Source: Hofstenia miamia (lineage: Eukaryota > Xenacoelomorpha > Acoela). From it: DNA of 64,000 bases. The translations under genes and the position numbers were made by a program. Below the pieces are notes generated by a model, which was given only the letters and a program-made list of their open reading frames with translations, searched no databases and was not told the origin of the DNA. This document shows positions 45,827 through 55,126 of this stretch, piece by piece. Every line of letters begins with the position of its first letter. The stretch's first letter is position 1. The stretch lies in NCBI GenBank assembly GCA_004352715.1, contig SCFE01000042.1:1924006-1988005 (forward strand), in the 5' to 3' direction.

Positions 45827-45834
45827 TGACGTCA
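45827..45834 (+). promoter_or_regulatory. CRE/ATF-type palindrome in LTR unit 1 of F
   Basis: TGACGTCA, the consensus for CREB/ATF bZIP factors. It recurs at 46390-46397 (unit 2) and at 57032-57039 and 57596-57603 in the 3' LTR; B has TTACGTCA at 3892-3899. Confidence 0.5.
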
Positions 45835-46389
45835 TCAGGACGTTTTTGATCATTTTCGATATTAGTTCATTGCTATTAATTTGATGTCCCCTCGCTGGTG
45901 CTTTTATTTGCTCAAATTGAATTTTACGAGGGAATTATAATTGTTCATGTTAAACTATGTTGCTATCTGAAAAAAATGTAAACAAAGGCAGGTAATAACT
46001 GAATCTTTTGTATCTAAACTGAGACAACTGTAGCGATCATTCAATAGACTTTGTCTACTCTTAACTGCCATCTTTACCGTTGTATTTCTTATTTATTTAT
46101 TATCTTAAATGAAACTTATTGCTTAAGACTGGCGACAATTCGGGAGTGCTTTCACTAGCACAGGGCGACACATTGCTTCTGGGGGTCTTTCGATTACCCA
46201 GTCCAAATTGTGGTTCATTAAGTTATGTATACGGTTACACATAAGGAAATAATAAATCTCTCGTTCGTATTTCAACACGCACATGCACTTATACAATCTA
46301 ACATTGTGATGATACTGTAGAGTCACTCGGGGAAATTCGTGTTTATTATTTAGTTGATTTTTTATTTCATTTTTGTATTAATGTCATCA

Positions 46390-46397
46390 TGACGTCA
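46390..46397 (+). promoter_or_regulatory. CRE/ATF-type palindrome in LTR unit 2 of F
   Basis: TGACGTCA in a unit that differs from unit 1 over much of its length, so its retention suggests function. Confidence 0.5.
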
Positions 46398-47103
46398 AAG
46401 TTACATATTTCGACCTCTTAGGTACGAAGGAACTCATGTCCCCTCAAAGGTGCTATACGTGTTGCTCAAATGTAATTTGAATTGCAAGGCAAATTGATAA
46501 CATGAACAATTAACTTTGATTGTAAACTAAGGCAGGTAGTTATTTATTGTTAACCATGTATAAAATGAGTAACCGTGTAGAAAATGGTCAATAGATTTTA
46601 TCTATCCTCAATTACTGTTACTTTTCTCTCCGTTACTTTATTTGGTATTTTACTATGAAAATAATTGCTTAAGCTCAGCAACAATTTGGGAGTGCTTTCT
46701 TAAGGCACAGGGCGACATGTAGCTCCTGGCGATCATTAGATCTTCCCAGCCCAAATTGTGGACTCATTAGGTTACAGATACGGGTACGACTAAGGAAATA
46801 ATAAACCTCTCATTTTATTCAACACATACATGCACTTATAATTGATTACACTGTGATGATACNAAGCACTTTACTCCTGGATGTTCTGCTTCAGCTGGAA
46901 GCCATAGGAATTGGTCATCTTGGTTCTTACCTAAAAGTAGTTCTGTTACTTGGATGAATTACCAATGTTACATCTATATGTTATGTTATAAGTTCTATGT
47001 TAATCTGCTTCTCGGAATTGTGGCTGTACCGAACGCTAATCAAACCTTCTGCAGAGTCGATTAAGTTTCTAGTTAAGTTTTTTTTCCAGCCACCAATTCT
47101 ACA

Positions 47104-47121
47104 TGGTGACCCTGACGTGAT
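47104..47121 (+). other. Primer-binding site of element F (tRNA-Trp type)
   Basis: TGGTGACCCTGACGTGAT directly follows the LTR end. From memory of metazoan tRNA-Trp, whose complement is TGGTGACCCCGACGTGAT, 17 of 18 bases match. It fits minus-strand priming by tRNA-Trp. Confidence 0.75.
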
Positions 47122-47462
47122 AGCTGTTTAATCTTGTTGTTCTCTTTCACTGGTTTGGATGTGAGTTGGTTTTCGTTTTTGGAGACTTCAGAGAAAGTCA
47201 CCCATCGATGTGTTCATTAACTTCCTCCCCCTTGAAGGATGGTGACGAATCTTGCTTCTCTTATTTGGCTGATGTCAACTGTTAAATTTCTTGTTTGTTT
47301 TACTTGTTACTAGTGCTTTATTACCGAGTGCTGCCGTGTTCATTTCTTCCCTTTTTGGTCTGTTAATCGATGTCACCCCTTGTAGGCACGTTTTGTTCTT
47401 GTGTGTGTGGGAGTGCTCCCATTGTCAGTTCTAGAAATTGTTGTTTTGTTTTCTAAGGTTAA
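47122..47462 (+). other. Leader of element F
   Basis: A T-rich 340-base stretch between PBS and gag, with no ORF of note. Packaging signals would be expected here but none can be recognised. Confidence 0.5.
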
Positions 47463-48364
47463 ATGGATTCTAGTTCGAGTTGTACTGTAATTTATTCTCC
47501 TACTTTTGGGACTCCTCCCGTTCGGAGTGTCCCCCGTGCAAGCATTGGTAACAAGGACGTTACCCCTTGCACCATTGGATCGTTACTTAACTTTTCTCAA
47601 CCCTCTTCTCCTGTTACCCAAAGGATGGATGATGGTCACACTGCATCTACTATCCCGTACAGCCATGCGGACGCAATAAGTGCGAGTCCACCATTCTACT
47701 GAAATCCGCGACGTATTTTAAACACTCAGAATGCTCCACAAATCCCAGTGCGCCCTCGCAGTTATGCCGGTGGTCCTCCGCCTTACTTCGATGTGCACGT
47801 AGCTGAAATCGAGCACTTGCGGGACGAACTATCACAGCAGGTGTCACTGTGAATGGAGAGTTAACGCCAGGTTGAATCCCTACAGGCCGAGCTTAACACC
47901 CAACATGTAGTGTACCAACAAATGGAGAGACAGATGCTGGAGTCAACCTTTGCTCTCGAGTTACAAATTAACGAGTTAAAGAACTCTATCCATAACTCCA
48001 ATCATCCCGAAGAGTCATCAACTAACCGAGATTGTAATGACTACGTTACCCATGCTGTGTTAAATGAAGCCCTGGACGAATTGGCTGAGAGAATTATCAG
48101 CAGGGTAGTTCAGCTTGTTGGTGTGAGCCAGCCTCCTCCAGCTGCATCTTTGTGTGGAGTGTCTTTGTCTGTGCATTCTGCGACTTCTCCCTCGCACAGT
48201 CGACCCACCTTTGCTCAGGCTGCTCTCACTCAGGTCTCTACATTAATGACTGGAGCGACTCCTCAAACTGGTTACGTTCAGCCGCTGCCTGATCCAGTAA
48301 GTACAACTGTCATCCCCGCATCTAAGGAGCAACAACTGAGCGACGCCAGCCCGCTCATCAAAAN

Positions 48365-48780
48365 AAAACAGATTACCAGTTGTTGGTGGGCTTCTTTGAA
48401 GACCATTATCGAGAGCCGCATATTAAACATCAATACAAGACATTACTGTGCGACATGTCTTTCAAGTTTGGAGATGATATACGTAACTATATCACTCAGG
48501 TTGAACGCTTGTTTCGTCTGAGTAGTTTGTGGAAAGAATACTCTAGGCACGATTTGTTCTCTTATATCTGCTAAGGCTATTAGCGTGGTCTATATGCTTC
48601 AAAACTCGCAGCGCATCAACAGTGATATTACTAAGTTCTCCGGAGTCTCCAGAACAAAAAACTTTGAACTCAGGAAGCCTGTCAAGAAGGCATTTGACTT
48701 GTCATCAGTGCAGTGTTATATGTGCGGAGAGAAGGGGCATTTGAAATCTCAATGTAAAGCTAAAATCCAGCTTGTCGCCA
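48365..48780 (+). repeat. Assembly duplicate of 49010-49425 within the gag of F
   Basis: The 416 bases are identical to 49010-49425 as far as I can compare, and are bracketed by single N characters. The order breaks the gag reading. This is almost certainly a scaffolding artefact. Confidence 0.85.
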
Positions 48781-49522
48781 NCTCCCTCTCGAGTCACACG
48801 GGCAAGTACAAGTATACAGCAAGCATTCTGTTCTACCCAAGTTCACTGGGCAAATTGATGCCGTGGCCCAGTCCTGTGACGAATGGTTTTTTCTATTCGA
48901 ACTAATGATGAAGCAGCATAAAAATTCACAAGAGACCACTGTGTCGCAGTTTCCCCTGAATCTTAGCAGATTGGCGTACAACCAGTACATGATGCTCGAA
49001 CGAAGCATCAAAACAGATTACCAGTTGTTGGTGGGCTTCTTTGAAGACCATTATCGAGAGCCGCATATTAAACATCAATACAAGACATTACTGTGCGACA
49101 TGTCTTTCAAGTTTGGAGATGATATACGTAACTATATCACTCAGGTTGAACGCTTGTTTCGTCTGAGTAGTTTGTGGAAAGAATACTCTAGGCACGATTT
49201 GTTCTCTTATATCTGCTAAGGCTATTAGCGTGGTCTATATGCTTCAAAACTCGCAGCGCATCAACAGTGATATTACTAAGTTCTCCGGAGTCTCCAGAAC
49301 AAAAAACTTTGAACTCAGGAAGCCTGTCAAGAAGGCATTTGACTTGTCATCAGTGCAGTGTTATATGTGCGGAGAGAAGGGGCATTTGAAATCTCAATGT
49401 AAAGCTAAAATCCAGCTTGTCGCCAATGGTGAGGGCTTTATTGTTGAAGAACCTTTTACCGAGGTCTTGTGTGCTGACGACCTAGTCAATCTTGGAACCG
49501 ATCATCCTACCACATCTCAAGA

Positions 49523-49529
49523 TTTAAAT
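49523..49529 (+). promoter_or_regulatory. -1 ribosomal frameshift heptamer of element F
   Basis: T_TTA_AAT in the gag frame, a canonical X_XXY_YYZ slippery site, directly followed by the gag stop TAG. Slipping back one base reads TTT AAA TTA and enters the pol frame, which is open from here. Confidence 0.75.
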
Positions 49530-52500
49530 TAGTTGGAGTGCCGCCTCCTGGAAAACGTGCACCAGATCACAACATACTGGTAATCACTCAGTTGATCAGA
49601 AAAAATTTAATTCCTGTCGAGATGAACGACAATATCTTTAACGCCACCGTAGACACGGGAGCAGCAGCTTCCATCATAAGCAACGAGTGTTGCAGAGAAC
49701 TATGTCTAAGTCGAGATTCATTGGATCCCTCTAGTGCGAAGTTGATCGATGCTTCGGGAAATCCCCTTTCTTTGAAAGGTAAGCTAACTGATGCTCCTAT
49801 TAAAATTCATGCTGAGCCATTTGAGGTGGACTTGCTAGTGATAGATACGTCAAACCACCGTCTCCCGTATGATCTCATACTAGGAAATGACTTCTTGGAA
49901 CGAAACTCCTGCGTTATCAATTTAAAGAATGGCACCATCTCTATTAAAGATCAGGAGGCAGCACAATTGGTCACAATCCCTGAGAAAGAGGTCGTCTTTG
50001 ACTTGGATGAGCCCATATTTCTTGAACCAAAACACTGGACGAGAGTAGCAGTCTCCTCTGACGCCAGCATCAATGGGGATGTCATGATATCCGGGCATAG
50101 AGGCAAGTATGTGCGCGGAGTTTCCTTTTCGCCAGACTTGTGTAAGGTAACCCAAGGGAAGACGTACGTCACAGTTCTTAATGGGTCAGCTTCTTTGGTA
50201 AAGATTGGAGTCCCTCAACTGCAGCTAATAGGAGTACCAGTGAAGGTCGAGAATGTTCCAGTCACTTGTCTACAGATCTGTACCATGGTGCATGACCTTG
50301 AAGCTCCCTCGAGTCTGGTAAAGGTGCCCATGGTCACCGAAAATTCCCATCCTCATTTAACTTGCAAGGAAAGAAGGTCTCTGTCATCTCTACTTTACAG
50401 CAAGCACGAAGTTTTTAACTATGGTACCATCAGCTTTGGACAAGCGTTAGGTGAAGAGCACGCCATTGAACTGAAACATGATCACCTGATCTGTCTACCC
50501 ATACGTCGTGTGCCGGAAAATCTGAAACATGAATACGAGAAGATCCTAAGTGACCTAATTGAAAGTGGGATCATACAAGGGAGCAACAGCCTGTATGCTG
50601 CACCTACTGTGTTCATTCGCCAAGGCGAAAAGTATCAGCTCTGCATAGACTTCCGCAAGCTAAACGATATCACCATCAAGGATGTGTACCCCTTGCCCAG
50701 AATAGAAGATCTCCTTTACGACGCTAGCAAGTATTAATTTTTCTCGTGTCTAGACTTGTGTAAAGCCTACTGGCAGGTACCCATGCGCCCTGCTGACATT
50801 GTGAAGACCGCCTTCATCACTCCATATGGGCTGTATGAGTGGAAGTATATGGCCTTCAGTCTAAGTAACGCGCCGGCTACTTTCCAGCAGTATGTCACAA
50901 AAATTCTCAAAGGTGGCGAAAATCTCCTTGCACCAGGCATTCTAGCCTATATCGACGACATCTTGGTTGTGAGCCATACTTTTGAGGAACATCTAGAGAA
51001 GCTTGGTCGAACCCTGGATTTATTGCACAGAGCAGGACTCAAGGTGAATGGAACTAAATGCGCGCTACTTCAAACCAAAGTAACTTTTCTTGGTCACGTT
51101 GTCAAGCCTGGGAAGATATCAATAAAGAACAATGCGAAGGACTTTTTAGACATTCAGCGCTTAATGGGCTTCCTAAACTACTATTGGATGTTTATCCTGA
51201 ACCTCGCCGACAAAACCAGAACTATCTCTAATCTGCTGAAAAAGTCCGTCGAGTTTAAGTGGACCTGGCAAGAGCAAGAAGCCCTCGACGGAATCAAGAA
51301 AGAACTCAAGAAAATACCGTCCTTAAACACCCCTGACTACACGAAAGACTTCACAATCGATTGTGACGCCAGCGCTGTCGCCATCAGCAGAATCCTCAGT
51401 CAGGACATTGATGGAATAGAAAGTCCGGTGCAATATTTTAGTCGAAAACTCAGACCATCTGAGAAGAATTATGGTGCAACTAAGTGCGAAATGCTCACAC
51501 TTGTAGAATCTCTGAAAAAATTTCGTTATTTTATACTCGGCCATAAGTTCACTGTGCGAACTGACAATAGCGCATTGGCTTGGCTAAAGAAATTCAGAGG
51601 CAACAGATCGACCATAGTAGCAAGATGGATCGAATATCTGAACGACTTCTCGTTTACCATCAAGCATCGCCCTGGGAGGCTTCACTTAAACGCAGACTAT
51701 TGGACGGCTCTTCCGAGTTACGAGCGTGATCTCAAAAAGCCAGGTGGCGAAAAGGTACCCTTTTCCTTTATCCCACACACTGAGTATCAGCTGATACCCA
51801 AGATAAGTGCCGATCGGAATGGAAAGCCTATTCTCACGATATCGCTAAAAGAAGAGATCTCAGAAGAAGAGATCATTCGCTACCAGCACCGCAACTGGAT
51901 CTTGGATCAGATAATGCAAAGAATGAAGGACCCCTACTTCCCTACTTCACTGGAGGTAAATCGTTATTTCCACCACTACAATTGGTGCATAACCGATAAA
52001 GGTTTATTATATGCGAAGAGCAAACATAGCAATCGTCTAGCCATTCCGGAATACTTCAAGCGAGACTTAGTACATAGAGTCCACGAGCAAGGTCACCTTG
52101 GCATTCTTCAAACCGAGAAGACGTTTAACTCCAGATACGTGACCACAGGGATCCGCACCACTGTAACCAACGTCATTGATAAATGTGAGAAGTGCCTGCT
52201 AAACAACATCCACCACTTCCTGCAGCAGCACACTGAAATGGAATCATGATCAGCAGAAGGCCTGAATGAGTTAGTGCATGTTGACTTGGAACAACTGTCC
52301 AAAGATGATGAGGGTTTTCAACACTTGCTTGTGATTGTGGATCACTTCACTAAGTTTGCCCATATAATTCCTCTTAGTAGCACCACCACCGAGGTGGTAG
52401 CTGATAAAATCCTAAAAGAGTGGATCCTCAAGTACGGGCTGATGCGCAAGCTAGTCTCAGATCGAGGCCCGCAATTCGAGAGCAACCTCTTACGCACACT

Positions 52501-53404
52501 AATGCTCAAACTGGAAATAATTCATGAATTAACAACCGCCTACCACCACCAGGCTAACGGCTTGGTGGAGAGACTGAATCGCACTCTCATTAAACTAATT
52601 CGAGTAGCACTGTCTCAAGCCGCCGGAAAACAATGGAAGCGAATTATTGAAGGCGTCGAATATTTCTATAATACTTTGGTTCACGCGACAACCGGGATAA
52701 GCCCCTTCAAAGCTATGTTCAGCAGAGAAGCCGCCACCTCGTTAGCTATGATGTTTCCAAGATATGCTGAGACTAATGTGGATAAGTACATAAGCTGATT
52801 ACTCACTGATATGCAGCAAATTCATTTAATGATTTGTCATAATACCAACCAATCTAGCATCTGGCAAAAGAAGAACTTCAACAAAAAATTATATGGTGAG
52901 CCTCATAAGCATGGTGACAAAGTCTTCGCCTATCTACCTTGCATCACAACTGATAGCCACCAGGTACGGAAACTTGCTAACGATTGGCAAGGCCCATATA
53001 CAATCAAAAAAGTGCTTGATCACAATACATACACCTTAAACAATGGTAAAACGGTACACTTTCAAAGGCTTAAGAGAGATATAAAAGACATAGAACATGT
53101 AATTATAGACGATAATAATGAATTTACGTTAGTAGATAATGGTGTTGATGTGTACAAAAAATATGATAATTTAACTAGTTTTTCCGAAGATGATTTTTCC
53201 GACACCGAGTACGATCATGACAATGCAAATACTGAGAACTTAGAACCACATACCCTCCCCCCAAGAAGGGCGAGAACTACTTACGATCCCAACATTTGGG
53301 ATTTAAATCTTATAACTACATTTAGGAATGAAACTGACAAACCGCAAGAGAGAATCACCAGCTCCACCTGTCCACCACTGAGTACGAAGGAGGATGGAGG
53401 GTAG
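49524..53404 (+). pseudogene. pol of element F (PR-RT-RNase H-IN), near complete
   Basis: The Ty3-type polyprotein, read in three blocks (to 50737, 50756-52249, 52274-53404). Protease ATVDTGAAAS and LGNDFLERNSCV; RT with CIDFRKLND, CLDLCKAYWQVPM and AYIDDILVV; RNase H with IDCDASA, CEMLTLVES and TDNSALAWLKK. Integrase zinc finger has HRVHEQGHLG and CEKCLLN, and the core has D4, D63 and E99 of the block at 52274, again a 35-residue D-E spacing. GPY/F module WQGPYTI; tail YDPNIWDLNLITTFR. Breaks are TAA at 50735, TGA at 52247 and TGA at 52796. Base composition is less A-rich than in lineages II and III. Confidence 0.85.
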
Positions 53405-53514
53405 CCAACCTGGACGACAAGCCTCACCTAGGCGCGGGAGACACGTTTCTCTGCTTGCTGAGGCTCGCACAAGGAAAAGAGGACGTCGGGAAGGTGCTGA
53501 GCAGAGTCTGATTC
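53405..53514 (+). other. Start of the pol-ORF3 linker of F, basic residues
   Basis: In the frame opening at 53394 it encodes an Arg-rich segment (RRGRHVSLL, RTRKRGRREG) before the gap. It corresponds to the basic linker of E1 at 25055. Confidence 0.4.
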
Positions 53515-53839
53515 NNNNNNNNNNNNNNNNNNNNNNNNNNNNNNNNNNNNNNNNNNNNNNNNNNNNNNNNNNNNNNNNNNNNNNNNNNNNNNNNNNNNNN
53601 NNNNNNNNNNNNNNNNNNNNNNNNNNNNNNNNNNNNNNNNNNNNNNNNNNNNNNNNNNNNNNNNNNNNNNNNNNNNNNNNNNNNNNNNNNNNNNNNNNNN
53701 NNNNNNNNNNNNNNNNNNNNNNNNNNNNNNNNNNNNNNNNNNNNNNNNNNNNNNNNNNNNNNNNNNNNNNNNNNNNNNNNNNNNNNNNNNNNNNNNNNNN
53801 NNNNNNNNNNNNNNNNNNNNNNNNNNNNNNNNNNNNNNN
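53515..53839. other. Assembly gap (325 N)
   Basis: A run of N between pol and ORF3 of F; the start of ORF3 may lie in it. Confidence 0.95.
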
Positions 53840-55123
53840 GACTCAATAGCCCCTTCGACCTCTTCCCCAGCTACTTCTACTGTACATTCACAGAAGACAG
53901 AAGAACGAAGAAAACTATCAAATGTTGGCGACGAGACTCTACATCCCTACTTCATCACTACTAGGAAAGCCATTGCTATCACTTGAGACAACATTTCAGA
54001 GGAAACGCGAGACCAACTGCGACAAACCTACAACAGTTGCGAGATGACTTGCTCAATCAACGTCATCACTTTCGTCATAGATGCGTCCCGCCGACCAAGA
54101 ATCAATGCCATCATAGCCTACAATTCCAGAATGATGGAGACCCTCAGCTGCCTGTATTGGCGTAGCATGGTTCACACGTTCTTTGATGACGATTTTAACA
54201 TCTATAGCCTATGCCAGTTCCTGGACAATGGACCAACCATTGAGAGCTTCGAGTGTGTAAACATTGATTTCAAAAATCTCCTGGTCATCTATTTTTTCAG
54301 ACTATCCGAAATACGAGCCAAAGACGTCATGGAGCAGATCGAAATAGCTTTCCGCATTGCCAAAGTCGAAGGCATCTGCCTGATCATGATTGTGCATGGT
54401 GAGCATGAAACGTCTATACCTGAACCAATCAAAAACCTTCACTTCAGAATGGAGAACTTTTTAATCTTATCCAAAGAGGACTACTCCCCCACCTCTTCAC
54501 ACTTGCTGAACCACCTCCCTATAAAGAGGCTGATTTACACTGACCTCCTTCTTTGTCAAAAAGTGCCGTCACACCGTCTAGCAGTAGACCAGAAGTTAAT
54601 CGTAGACATGTTGCTCCAGTCACAGACACTGGAATTAATGGACTCGAACACTCCGTCGCTGTACGCCATCACAGACATGAGAGTTAGCTTCGCTTTCGCC
54701 CAGAGTGAACAAATACTTGCCGAAATACACACAATTTGGTCCGATCTCAAAGCCAACTTCAACCCTGAGTCTGATTGGCCCGTACTAGATATATCAAGTC
54801 CCTCGCAAACCTACCACTCGTCAGTAGAACGTGCCTTACGCGACATTAAAGTTTCCTACACAAATCAGGATAAGAAAAGCTTCAAAGAACGCCTCTTTGC
54901 CAAGAAGAACCTACCTGATATATACGCTAGAGGTGTGGTATGGCTACTAGCCATATATTTAACCAAGGAGCCTACTCTTCAAATACCGATGTCTCACGAC
55001 AAAAGAACATCCTTAACGAAACTGACAATCCACGAGATAGCAGTATGTCCCTTAACGTGGAAAGTGAAAAACTGGCTCCTCTACAAGTGCAGTCCTCCTT
55101 CTTCTCTGGGAAAGACGAAATGA
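53840..55123 (+). pseudogene. ORF3 of element F, conserved accessory protein
   Basis: The visible frame has KLSNVGDETLHPYFITTRKA, one TGA near 53980, and is then open to the TGA at 55121-55123. Conserved segments: RINAIIAYNSRM, LLVIYFFRLSEIRAKDV, ICLIMIVHGEHETSIPEP, LYAITDMRVSFAF, KKSFKERLFAKKNLPDIYAR and VKNWLLYKC. About 400 residues are visible. The alternation of strands and helices suggests a soluble alpha/beta domain; no signal peptide or transmembrane anchor is visible. ORF4 starts three bases after its stop in the same element, as in E1 where they overlap, so the two are probably expressed together. No known family is recognised. Confidence 0.75.
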
Positions 55124-55126
55124 GCA

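Larger units (their letters stand above)
45765..47103 (+). repeat. 5' LTR of element F (lineage I), with internal tandem units
   Basis: The LTR starts TGTAGAGTCGCTCAGGG and ends CCAATTCTACA directly before the PBS, so the termini are TGTAGA...TCTACA. It contains two diverged tandem units, 45765-46315 and 46316-46862, each starting TGTAGAGTC and ending GTGATGATAC, then a 240-base unique part after a single N (46863). The 3' LTR has the same two units. Each unit has TGACGTCA, a TATA-like box and the block GGGAGTGCTTTC. Confidence 0.8.
47463..49532 (+). pseudogene. gag of element F
   Basis: Starts MDSSSSCTVIYSPTFG (ATG 47463) with a stop at 47701. A Pro-rich and then coiled-coil part follows (about 47800-48000, EIEHLRDEL, MERQMLESTFALELQ), then a Ser/Thr/Pro linker. 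A 416-base misplaced duplicate bounded by single Ns (48364, 48781) interrupts it. The capsid resumes near 48840 (LPKFTGQIDAVAQSCDEW, RLAYNQYMMLERSIKTDYQ), with a stop at 49216 after SYIC. The CCHC knuckle is CYMCGEKGHLKSQC (about 49363-49404). It ends QDLN-stop at 49530-49532. Confidence 0.8.

Noticed and set aside
53840-55123. ORF3 as an envelope gene
   Set aside because: Position after pol fits, but no signal peptide, furin-like site, fusion peptide or membrane anchor is visible.
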